The translations under genes and the position numbers were made by a program. Positions 1-6,916 of a stretch of DNA of 20,548 nt are shown in pieces; position 1 is the stretch's first letter, and each line of letters opens with the position of its first letter. The stretch comes from JAAYAY01 sp964429355 (GTDB lineage: Bacteria > Planctomycetota > Planctomycetia > Pirellulales > Thermoguttaceae). The notes beneath the pieces were generated by a model, which saw only the letters and a program-made list of their open reading frames with translations, did no database searches and was not told the origin of the DNA. The stretch is taken from NCBI GenBank assembly GCA_964429355.1, contig CAYSCH010000143.1:1-20548 (forward strand), in the 5' to 3' direction.

Positions 1-2
1 AA

Positions 3-521
3 GAAGGTTCCTATGTGGATCTCCACCAGTTCCGCAGCCAATTGGGCTACGCCATCAATCCGTGCACGGAAATCGGTGCGTGGGGTGCCTTCCGCGTGGG
101 CGAAGACCACTTCACCTCCCATAACATCGGCCCGGGCGCCATCGTCACGGCCATGAGCCAGGCGAATCTTTACCTCAAGCGGAACTGGGAGTTCGGTGGC
201 GATACGATGATCTACGTGGGGGGCGCGGAAGAACCCGGTGAAATCGTGATCGGCCTGAACGGGCGTGTGCCGCTCAGTCAGCGCGTGGCGGCCTTCGGCG
301 GCGTCCATTACGCCATTCCGAGCACAACAGCCGGCGACGCCATTCCCAACAACGTGGGCAACAGCTACTCCGAAGAGAACTGGGCCGTCACATTCGGATT
401 GATCTTCTATCCGGGAGCGAAGGCTCGGTCGGAGTCGGTGTCCGGACCGTACAATCTCCCCCTGCTACCCGTGGCCGACAATGCTACGTTCATGACCAGT
501 GCCCCGACGGGTACGCTCTAG
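3..521 (+). CDS. C-terminal part of a putative outer-membrane barrel protein (DUF6666-like), 5' end outside window
   Basis: The frame is open from the first full codon at position 3, so the true start lies upstream and the GTG at 15 is not a credible start. It ends at TAG 519-521, leaving 172 visible residues. The sequence alternates short polar and aromatic/hydrophobic stretches (for example QLGYAINPCTEIGAWGAFR and VAAFGGVHYAIP), the pattern of antiparallel beta strands in an outer-membrane barrel. The tail is low in charge and there is no transmembrane helix. From memory it resembles the DUF6666 family of planctomycetes, exported proteins of unknown function. The resemblance is based on phrases such as Y-x-I-x-P-x-T-E-x-G-x-W-G-A-F and was not checked by search. 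A strong terminator follows 64 bases downstream, so it is the last gene of its unit and is not co-transcribed with the redox operon behind it. A porin-like or surface-structural role is inference. Confidence 0.6.
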   Translation, partial: EGSYVDLHQFRSQLGYAINPCTEIGAWGAFRVGEDHFTSHNIGPGAIVTAMSQANLYLKRNWEFGGDTMIYVGGAEEPGEIVIGLNGRVPLSQRVAAFGGVHYAIPSTTAGDAIPNNVGNSYSEENWAVTFGLIFYPGAKARSESVSGPYNLPLLPVADNATFMTSAPTGTL

Positions 522-585
522 GTTTCAAATCCAGAGCAAACGACTCAATGAAGTCTGGGGCAGACGCTTAACCGAAGCGTTCCTG

Positions 586-631
586 ATACGGCCGCGGCAC
601 ACTCGATCCATGTGCCGCGGCCGTATTTTTT
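586..631 (+). terminator. Strong Rho-independent terminator
   Basis: A perfect 15-bp inverted repeat (atacggccgcggcac at 586-600, gtgccgcggccgtat at 612-626) encloses an 11-base loop and runs directly into six T (626-631). It sits 64 bases past the stop of the barrel protein. The stem also starts with A and ends with T, but the opposite-strand tract (ATAC preceded by G/C) is poor, so it mainly serves the plus strand. It separates the first gene from the redox operon. Confidence 0.92.
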
Positions 632-769
632 GTGCCACAACTGCCGGGTGGGCAGTCGACGAGCCAATCGAAGTTGCCACGCCCCGAACCGCCGTTGACC
701 TTGCTCCACCAAGCCGCTACAAAGGCGGATCGGCTGGGTCCATGCCGGTATCCCTCGCGGCAATCTCGT

Positions 770-773
770 GGAG
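770..773 (+). promoter_or_regulatory. Shine-Dalgarno GGAG deciding the start at 782
   Basis: GGAG lies 8 bases before ATG 782. The other possible starts of this gene (ATG 869, and the far upstream codon at 632 directly behind the terminator) have no comparable site. Confidence 0.55.
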
Positions 774-781
774 AACCCACA

Positions 782-1987
782 ATGGTCAGCGCCAAACCAA
801 CCCCGTACCCATTCAGAGACTGTCTGCAAACAGGGACTGGCTCCCAAGCCCTGCAAGTCGAACTCGTCATGGGCACACGGCCCAGGGTATCTGTCCACCG
901 TTTCAGCCACTTTCTGAGGGTCGTTCTTGCCGCAGCCATGGTGCTGCTGGCTGGGGCCGGCGAGCCTCTCGCGGCCGACCGCGAGCCCACGCGATCCAAC
1001 GCGGAGATCGAGAAACTGATCGACAGCGTCGGCCGGACTCCCCCAGAATGGTACGACTCCGTCAAGTTGGAGTATCCAAAATCGCTCGATCTGAACTGGC
1101 CCCAGCCTCCGCCCACCAACGAATGGAACAACCAGAAGAATGTCGGCCAATACGTCTGGGACGTCATCAATCCCAACCCGAACAAGTGGCAGTCGGGTAT
1201 TCGCTTCATGCACTTCCTGCTTGAGAAACATGCCAGCAACGTGGAGTTGCGGACCCGCGTCATGGAGACCTTGGGGCGGATGTACTTCGATTTCTTTCGC
1301 GACTATCCCCGGGCTGCATTCTGGTGGCGAGCCGCGGAAGTAGACAAGAGACAGCTTTCCCAGGGGGTGCACCTGGCCGAATGTTATTGGCGCATGGGCA
1401 ACCAGAAGATGGCCCAGGACCTTCTGGCCAAATTGCCCAACTACTATCCTGCAATCAAGCTCTGGGCCGACATGGGCCAGACCGACAAGGCCCTGCGTGT
1501 GGCAGGAGCGTTTGCTCAGAGCGGCTACGTCGACATGGCCTACCTCAGCGCCGGCGACACCTGCCGAACCGTCGGCAAACTGGATGATGCCGTTTCCTAC
1601 TACGAGTATCTCCTCGGCCTCTCCGCCACTGGCCGGATGGCCAAACGCATCCAGCGCAATCAGGAGCGCGCCCGGGCGAATATCGAAGGGATCAAGCTCT
1701 ACGATTCTCTTGAATTGAGCCGTGTGCCCGACGGAAAATACACCGGCAAGGCGCCTGCCTATGCCGGCGACCTCTTCATCGAAGTCACTGTCGCCAAGGG
1801 ACGGATCGAATCGGTCGAAGTCACCAGGCACGAGGAGAAACAGTTCTACTCGGCCATCGAAGACACGACGGCCCAGATCGTCGAACAGCAAGGATTCACC
1901 GGTATCGATGCGACCACCGGTGCAACCATCACCTCGGAGGCAATTATCAACGCCACCGCCAAAGCGCTCGCCGGAGCCGCCAGGTAA
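782..1987 (+). CDS. Exported TPR-like protein with C-terminal FMN-binding domain (RnfG/NqrC/NosR type)
   Basis: The predicted protein has 401 residues. ATG 782 is preferred for its GGAG site. It gives a long N-terminal region before a hydrophobic segment (FLRVVLAAAMVLLAGAG, about residues 43-60) that looks like a signal peptide; ATG 869 would give a more ordinary signal peptide and 372 residues. The middle (about 90-300) is helical, with TPR-like stretches such as LAECYWRMGNQKMAQDLL and AGDTCRTVGKLDDAVSYYEYL. The C-terminus (about 315-401) is an FMN-binding domain (PF04205 type): DGKYTGKAPAYAGDL, then D376-A-T-T-G-A-T-I-T. In RnfG and NqrC the Thr of the (S/T)GAT motif, here T382, carries FMN in phosphoester linkage, attached by the flavin transferase ApbE. 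The polyferredoxin gene starts 8 bases downstream, so the two form an operon and the FMN domain probably exchanges electrons with its Fe-S centres outside the cytoplasm. The redox partner is unknown. Confidence 0.85.
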   Translation: MVSAKPTPYPFRDCLQTGTGSQALQVELVMGTRPRVSVHRFSHFLRVVLAAAMVLLAGAGEPLAADREPTRSNAEIEKLIDSVGRTPPEWYDSVKLEYPKSLDLNWPQPPPTNEWNNQKNVGQYVWDVINPNPNKWQSGIRFMHFLLEKHASNVELRTRVMETLGRMYFDFFRDYPRAAFWWRAAEVDKRQLSQGVHLAECYWRMGNQKMAQDLLAKLPNYYPAIKLWADMGQTDKALRVAGAFAQSGYVDMAYLSAGDTCRTVGKLDDAVSYYEYLLGLSATGRMAKRIQRNQERARANIEGIKLYDSLELSRVPDGKYTGKAPAYAGDLFIEVTVAKGRIESVEVTRHEEKQFYSAIEDTTAQIVEQQGFTGIDATTGATITSEAIINATAKALAGAAR

Positions 1988-1995
1988 AGGCAGCC

Positions 1996-3807
1996 ATGCG
2001 ACTGAACTGGTTCTTCCGTCCGAAGAAGTCTGCCAATCCCTTCGGCGCCCTCGTCGGGCGCATCGCCCCAACCTGGCTTCTTTCCCCGGCACGCCGGATT
2101 GTGCAGACCCTGTGCCTGCTGGCGTTCCTCGTGTTGTTTCTCTATGTCTGCTTCCCCTATACGGCCGCTCCCGACCTGCAGCCCGACGCAATGGGCAACC
2201 AGTTCTGGCCCTCGCACTATGCCGACGACATCCTCCGTAAGGAAATCGTGCCGGCGGAACTGTTCCTGGCAATCGACCCGCTCGTGAGCCTCTCCACGGC
2301 GATTGCCGCCCGGACCTGGATAGGGTCCCTGGCATTTGCGGGCGCCATTCTGCTCGTCTCGCTGATCGTCCCGCGCGGGTTCTGTGGATATGTCTGCCCC
2401 CTGGGCACCGTGATCGATCTGTTCGACTGGGCCATTGGCCGGCGAGTCCGCCCGTTCAGTGTGTCGGGGAAGGGGTGGTACGTCCATCTGAAGTACTACT
2501 TGCTCACCGGTGTGCTCGTCAGTTCGATATTCGGGATACTTGTTTCCGGGTTTGTGGCGGCGATCCCGATCGTCACCCGGGCGGCCGCCTACCTCCTCAC
2601 GCCCCTGGAGACCGGGCTTGCCCGTTCCTGGCATCAGATCCCCGCGATCCACGCGGGCCAGGTGCTTTCGCTGGTGCTGTTTGCCGCCGTGTTGGCCCTT
2701 GGCTTCCTCCGGCCCCGATTCTGGTGCCGCTACCTGTGCCCGTCGGGCGCCGTGTTCTCTGTGGCTAACTTGTTGCGTCTGGTGGAGAGGAAGGTCGAGC
2801 ACTCCTGCATCCACTGCGGCAAGTGCGTCGAGGTGTGCCCTTTCGATGCTATCAAGCCGGACTTCACCACGCGAACCAGCGACTGCACCTTCTGCCAGAC
2901 ATGCGGCGGAGCCTGTCCCGTCTCGGCAATTCAGTTCGTACCGCGCTGGTCGGTGCTGGAATGGAAGGCGGCGGGAAATCCTCCGACAGGCGAGACACCC
3001 CTGGGACGGCGCGGCTTTCTGGCCTCCGCCGCCGGCACCACCGCCGGGGCGATTCTTGCAGCGGCAACGGCCAAGGCGATCGGAGCCACCGGGGCACGGC
3101 TGGATAGCTCCGAGCCCTGGTATCCCGTGCGGCCGCCAGGGAGCGTGCCCGAAAAAGTGTTCCTGCAAATGTGCATTCGCTGCGGCGAGTGCTTTCAAGC
3201 CTGCCCCAACGACGTCCTCCAACCCCTGGCCTTCCAGCAGGGCCTGGAAGGACTGTGGACTCCGCAGGTCGTTGCCAATTGGTCCGGCTGCGAGCCAAGC
3301 TGCAACAACTGCTGCCAGATCTGCCCTACCGGCGCGATCCGCGCGATCCCCCTCGAAGAGAAACGGGTTGCCCGAATGGGCCTGGCTTGGGTAGACGAGC
3401 AGACCTGCCTCCCCTACGCCGGTCGCCAGGAGTGCCAAATCTGCGTCGACGAGTGCGCCGCCTCGGGCTACGATGCGATCGAGTTCATGAACGTCGGCAC
3501 CCAGATCGACGAGCAGGGAGTTCCCGTTGAAGGAACGGGCATGCTCGCGCCGGTCGTTCTGCCGGAGAAATGCGTCGGCTGTGGGCTGTGTCAAACTCGC
3601 TGCCGTGCCATTAACGTGAAGACCAGGCATCTCTTGAGTGAAAGCGCGATCGTAATCCAGGCTGGTCCGGGCAAGGAGGACCGCATCCTGTCTGGCTCCT
3701 ACGTGGCCCTGCGAGCAGCCGAACTCCGACGGCACGAGGCCCAGCGGAGCCAGGAAGTGGAATCAGAACCGCAAGGTGGGAGCTACTTGCCCGACTTCTT
3801 GAAATAG
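1996..3807 (+). CDS. Membrane polyferredoxin: NapH/NosR-like half fused to NapG/MauM-like half
   Basis: The protein has 603 residues. Four hydrophobic helices are visible (about 35-56, 109-129, 167-190, 222-241). C130-x3-C134-P and C244-x3-C248-P follow helices 2 and 4, the NapH/NosR/CcoG pattern. Two 4Fe-4S motifs come next (C271/274/277/281 and C297/300/303/307). Then R338-R339-G-F-L is followed by a hydrophobic Ala/Gly-rich stretch (about 341-365) resembling a twin-arginine signal. The C-terminal half has further clusters: C393/396/399/403, C432/436/439/440/443, CQICVDEC and C-V-G-C-G-L-C-x3-C. With the N-terminus inside and four helices, the twin Arg would face the cytoplasm and the second half would lie outside. 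NapH and NapG are normally separate proteins that pass electrons from quinol to a periplasmic reductase. Here they are joined and paired with an FMN protein 8 bases upstream. Inferred role: transmembrane electron transfer; the terminal acceptor is not in the window. Confidence 0.88.
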   Translation: MRLNWFFRPKKSANPFGALVGRIAPTWLLSPARRIVQTLCLLAFLVLFLYVCFPYTAAPDLQPDAMGNQFWPSHYADDILRKEIVPAELFLAIDPLVSLSTAIAARTWIGSLAFAGAILLVSLIVPRGFCGYVCPLGTVIDLFDWAIGRRVRPFSVSGKGWYVHLKYYLLTGVLVSSIFGILVSGFVAAIPIVTRAAAYLLTPLETGLARSWHQIPAIHAGQVLSLVLFAAVLALGFLRPRFWCRYLCPSGAVFSVANLLRLVERKVEHSCIHCGKCVEVCPFDAIKPDFTTRTSDCTFCQTCGGACPVSAIQFVPRWSVLEWKAAGNPPTGETPLGRRGFLASAAGTTAGAILAAATAKAIGATGARLDSSEPWYPVRPPGSVPEKVFLQMCIRCGECFQACPNDVLQPLAFQQGLEGLWTPQVVANWSGCEPSCNNCCQICPTGAIRAIPLEEKRVARMGLAWVDEQTCLPYAGRQECQICVDECAASGYDAIEFMNVGTQIDEQGVPVEGTGMLAPVVLPEKCVGCGLCQTRCRAINVKTRHLLSESAIVIQAGPGKEDRILSGSYVALRAAELRRHEAQRSQEVESEPQGGSYLPDFLK

Positions 3808-4020
3808 GGTACCGCCTGCATGCTCCCCCCGCGATAGAAGCCTCGTCTCAGAAGAGATTTCTGCACGACCTATCTCGTGTATATATCCCGGGTTAGGTCA
3901 ACGTCTGGACAAATCTCCTGCAAATCGCTTCGTCTCAGTGCACGGATCCTCACGCCCACCGCCACTATTTACTAGGAGGGTGAGCAACCCGGGAATATGT
4001 TGTCCGAACTGGAGTAAGTC
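3808..4020 (+). other. Intergenic region with possible promoter for the gene at 4021
   Basis: The 213 bases between two plus-strand genes hold no gene. An AT-rich TGTATATAT at 3878-3886 could be an extended -10 element, but no good -35 precedes it. No U-tailed hairpin ends the redox operon here. GGAG at 4011-4014 lies 6 bases before ATG 4021 and is a good ribosome binding site. A tiny ATG...TAA frame (3997-4017, six codons) sits just upstream, without its own well-placed site. Confidence 0.3.
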
Positions 4021-6264
4021 ATGCGATTGACGCTGCGAAACCTGCTGGCCTACATGGACGACCTCCTCGATCCGGAATCGGCGCGGATCATTGGACAGAA
4101 GACCGAGGAAAGCGAATTCGCCTCAGGGCTCCTCCATCGAATTCGCGACGTAACCCGCCGCGTGAAGCTTGGGTCTCCCGAGGTGATCGACCGCAAAGCG
4201 GCGCTGGACCCCAATACGGTTGCCGAATATCTGGACAACACTCTCCCTGCCGACCGGGTCACCGACTTCGAGAAGGCGTGCCTCGACTCCGACGTCGAGT
4301 TGGCCGAAGTGGCGGCATGCCACCAGATTCTGACGTTGGTACTCGGTGAGCCTGCCGAAGTCCGCCCGCAAAGCCGCGTGCGGATGTATCAGCTTCCCGC
4401 CACCGCTGCCAGCCATACGTACATTGAGTCCGACAAGGCCGACGCGGGAGAAAATCATCGCATCGATACACCAACACTTCCCCCGGTCCGACGCCGGCAA
4501 ACCGCGGTTCCCGAGTACCTGCTGGAGGCTCGGCGACGACGAAAGCGACTGCTGTGGATCGCCGCCATCGCGGCCGTCCTGGGGGTTGCGGTCTACCTGG
4601 GAGTCAGCGGTCCGGAGGGGGTTTTTTTTGACTCCGGCGAGGAGTCCGCCAGTCCCGGCGATCAGTTGGCGATGCACACATCACCACCTCAACCGCAGTC
4701 GTCAGTTCCCAGCAGTGCGCCCGCGGAGCCCTTGCCTGCAGCAGAACCCGTGCCTTCAACCCCGGAAGCCACCGAAAAACCCTCGCCCGATCTCCCCATA
4801 AATTCTGCGCCGGCCCCTGTTAACCCTGACGCTCCCAGCCCCGAGGCCGTGGTTCAGGAGCCCACTGGCCAATCCAGTCCGGTGCCCGACTCGGTGGTCC
4901 CCATAAAACCCGTCCCGGTGCCCCCGCCGGCCATCAACGCTGCCTCGGAGGTCCCGATTCCAGTGACTCCCCTGGAACCGTCCGACCCGCCGCTTGCCCC
5001 ATCCCCTGATCCAGGCCACCTTGCTGGCTCCTCCGTGCCTGCCGGCATGCCCGACGATCGGGAACCGATGATCGCCGAACCGCTGGTTCCGGAAGTGGCC
5101 GAACAAGGTCGTGAACTCGGGCGACTTATTACGCCGGACGAAATGGTGCTGGCTGCCGACAAGACAGGCCATCCCTTCCTTCGCGTGGCCAGTTCGGAGC
5201 CGTTGAGGGAAGGGCAACGCGTGGTCTCATTGCCCACCTCCAGGCCGGTCATCCGCATCGACGGAAAACTGAATGTGGAAATGGTCGATGGGGGAGAAGT
5301 GCATCTTCTGCCCTCCGAGGAGAACGGCCCTCTCGGACTCGAAATCACCTCCGGACGAATGATCTTCACGCCAACGGATGAGGCCGGAACCGTTTCGGTT
5401 GCCCTGCGCGCCGATGGCCTGGCCGGCCTTCTGTCCCTCGCCGACCCGACCACGCTCGTGGCCCTGGAAGTGGGTCGGACCAAGGACCCAATCCAGGATC
5501 CACTGACCCGTCCCGCACCCCTGACGGCACGACTCTGGGCAGTCTCCGGAAAGTTCTCCTGGACGCCCGAAGGTGCAGCGGAAACCTCGCTCGAAGGCCC
5601 AATCATGATCGATCTGGCAACGGGCGCGGCCAGCGCGCCGACTCCCCAGGATGCCCCGGAGTGGGTCAAGGCCGACTTGACCGGAACAATCCCACGGCAG
5701 GCGAGCGGAATGCTGAATCGTGCCTTCCAGGAGTACCACAAGGAAGCCGATCTGGTGCTCCGAGAAAATGCTGACCATCGCCGCCGAGAAGTACGGGAAC
5801 TTGCCCGTCAGTCTCTCAGTTGGATCGAGTACTTCGATCCGGTCGTCGAGGTACTCGATAGTCCGGAACGGTATGTCGAATGGCCCGAATTGATCGAACT
5901 GCTCCGCGATTCGGTCCGCCGTGGGCCGAGAACGGCACAAGCCGTGCGAAATGCGATGGGTGTTAAATTCGGACCGCGCGGCGAGGAGCTGTACGAGTTG
6001 CTCTGGAAATACGATACCGAGCAGCTTTCCAGTCAGTCCGCCAAGCGACTGGTTCAATATCTCGACGACAACGACCTGCCCTTTCGGGTCCTGGCCTTCA
6101 GAAACCTCAACCGCATCACCGGCCTGGGATACTACTATCGGCCCGAAGAGAGCGAGTTTGAACGCCGCCCCTCCGTCCAGCGATGGTCGGCCTGGGCCCA
6201 GCGCATCCCCGGCGGCGAGACTCCCGTTGCCCCCGAGAAGGCTCCCGAGGCTTCCGTCCAGTAA
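4021..6264 (+). CDS. Single-pass membrane protein with cytoplasmic anti-sigma-like N-terminus and proline-rich linker; function unknown
   Basis: The 747-residue protein starts at ATG 4021 with GGAG 6 bases upstream. Residues 1-170 are soluble and helical and contain LDPNTVAEYLDNTLP and VAACHQILTLVLGEP, phrases I recall from a family widespread in planctomycetes. They are short anti-sigma/zinc-finger-like helices, but no Cys/His cluster is visible. R171-R-R-R-K-R precedes one membrane helix (about 177-196), so the N-terminus should be inside. Residues about 205-350 are rich in Pro, Ser and Glu and form a spacer across the periplasm. Residues about 370-560 look beta-rich (VVSLPTSRPVIRIDGKLNV onward), reminiscent of a FecR-like fold. 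Residues 560-747 are helical and HEAT-like. Family function is unknown to me. A membrane-anchored sensor or scaffold coupled to the kinase locus behind it is inference. A run of eight T at 4622-4629, just after the helix, is unusual for this GC-rich gene. Confidence 0.8.
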   Translation: MRLTLRNLLAYMDDLLDPESARIIGQKTEESEFASGLLHRIRDVTRRVKLGSPEVIDRKAALDPNTVAEYLDNTLPADRVTDFEKACLDSDVELAEVAACHQILTLVLGEPAEVRPQSRVRMYQLPATAASHTYIESDKADAGENHRIDTPTLPPVRRRQTAVPEYLLEARRRRKRLLWIAAIAAVLGVAVYLGVSGPEGVFFDSGEESASPGDQLAMHTSPPQPQSSVPSSAPAEPLPAAEPVPSTPEATEKPSPDLPINSAPAPVNPDAPSPEAVVQEPTGQSSPVPDSVVPIKPVPVPPPAINAASEVPIPVTPLEPSDPPLAPSPDPGHLAGSSVPAGMPDDREPMIAEPLVPEVAEQGRELGRLITPDEMVLAADKTGHPFLRVASSEPLREGQRVVSLPTSRPVIRIDGKLNVEMVDGGEVHLLPSEENGPLGLEITSGRMIFTPTDEAGTVSVALRADGLAGLLSLADPTTLVALEVGRTKDPIQDPLTRPAPLTARLWAVSGKFSWTPEGAAETSLEGPIMIDLATGAASAPTPQDAPEWVKADLTGTIPRQASGMLNRAFQEYHKEADLVLRENADHRRREVRELARQSLSWIEYFDPVVEVLDSPERYVEWPELIELLRDSVRRGPRTAQAVRNAMGVKFGPRGEELYELLWKYDTEQLSSQSAKRLVQYLDDNDLPFRVLAFRNLNRITGLGYYYRPEESEFERRPSVQRWSAWAQRIPGGETPVAPEKAPEASVQ

Positions 6265-6571
6265 ACGGGGCGGAATAACAGGCACCACTCTTCTTCGGTC
6301 CTGCCGGGCGATTCGTCGGGCCGTACTGCCCACGGATTGCCCCGTCGGTCTCCTCGTTGCGACCGCTCGCAATCCCCGCCTTTGAGGTATGCGGCCGCCA
6401 CCCGCGTTGCGCCTTTCCGTTTATTTATATAGAGGGGTCGGTTGCGCACCAGGTCCTTTCCATGTTCCGGGACGTGCCAACCGTGCCCCAACGGAGTGCC
6501 CGCTGCCAGCCCACGGGCTGTCAGGTTGATTTCCAGGAACAGCCGCGGTTCTCTTGCCTGAGGTCATGGCC
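6265..6571 (+). other. Gene-free stretch upstream of the zinc-finger/kinase locus
   Basis: About 307 bases contain no credible gene. The most notable element is an AT-rich island, TTTATTTATATAGA near 6420-6433, in otherwise GC-rich DNA. It could be a -10 region (TATATA at 6426-6431), with TTGCGC at 6407-6412 as a poorly spaced -35 (13 bases). It may mark the promoter of the zinc-finger/kinase gene, leaving a leader of about 130 bases. No U-tailed terminator for the preceding gene is visible. Confidence 0.35.
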
Positions 6572-6913
6572 ATGAGTGGGATCGGTTGCCCGACACGTGA
6601 GGAGCTCACCAGTTACGCCCTCGGAGTCATCGCAGAAGCCGATGCGGATGCGATTCTGCGGCACCTTGAGGGCTGCCAGCATTGCGAGGCCACCCTCACC
6701 GAGGTTGAAGGGACCGCGGATCGAGTGATCGAACTCTGTCGACAGCCAGCGCCTCTGGACCGCTACTCCCAGGAGGCTGCCTGCCACGAGGCGATGACGC
6801 GGGCAATTGCCCTGGGAGCAGGTTTTGCCGATGCCACCGAGGCTACCCCGGCGGAGACCGTCAGCACTCCTCGCGAAACCGAGGAGCCGGTGCTCGGACA
6901 GATGGGCGACTAA
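6572..6913 (+). CDS. Zinc-finger (zf-HC2-like) N-terminal module of a Ser/Thr kinase, cut off by an in-frame TAA
   Basis: From ATG 6572 this reads 113 residues to TAA 6911-6913. TGAGG (6559-6563) lies 8 bases before this ATG; ATG 6566, in the same frame, is only 2 bases from it. C6-P-T-R-E-E-L opens the domain, and H31-x3-C35-x2-C38 (HLEGCQHC) is the metal site of anti-sigma-type zinc fingers (zf-HC2). The remainder is a helical, acidic linker ending VLGQMGD. In planctomycetes this module is commonly fused directly to a Pkn-type kinase whose domain opens with G-x-Y-x-L-L-E-x-L-G-x-G-G-M-G. Here the next codons after the stop read KLLEELSHGGMG in the same frame, so the TAA occupies the place of the expected Tyr. 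It is therefore probably the front part of one interrupted gene. A genuine separate small protein translationally coupled to the kinase is the alternative. Confidence 0.75.
   Translation: MSGIGCPTREELTSYALGVIAEADADAILRHLEGCQHCEATLTEVEGTADRVIELCRQPAPLDRYSQEAACHEAMTRAIALGAGFADATEATPAETVSTPRETEEPVLGQMGD
6911..6913 (+). other. In-frame TAA stop splitting zinc-finger and kinase domains
   Basis: The reading frame GGC GAC TAA AAG TTG CTC GAG GAA runs on without shift from the zinc-finger part (frame of 6572) into the kinase (frame of 6917). Replacing TAA by TAC or TAT would give GDYKLLEEL, the usual entry into a planctomycete Pkn kinase domain, and a single protein of 1226 residues. Other genes in the window stop at TAA (for example 1985-1987), so TAA is not reassigned here. 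Confidence 0.85.
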
Positions 6914-6916
6914 AAG

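Noticed and set aside
632..781. Upstream extension of the FMN protein to the codon at 632
   Set aside because: It begins directly behind the terminator T tract, lacks a ribosome site and would bury the signal peptide some 90 residues in.
545..2335. Long minus-strand open frame (596 codons) opposite the FMN protein and polyferredoxin
   Set aside because: It crosses the terminator and two well-supported genes and shows no recognisable domain; in GC-rich coding DNA the opposite strand often stays open.
1846..3735. Minus-strand open frame of 629 codons opposite the polyferredoxin
   Set aside because: The plus strand carries unmistakable Cys clusters and membrane helices; the antisense product is Arg/Gly/Ala-rich noise.
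3997..4017. Six-codon frame (MLSELE) before the gene at 4021, a possible leader peptide
   Set aside because: No properly spaced ribosome site and no attenuator-like hairpins; too short to support.
4612..4637. Inverted repeat with a T run looking like an intrinsic terminator inside the gene
   Set aside because: The T run lies in the loop rather than after the stem, and the stem is only six pairs; kept only as a possible slippage site.
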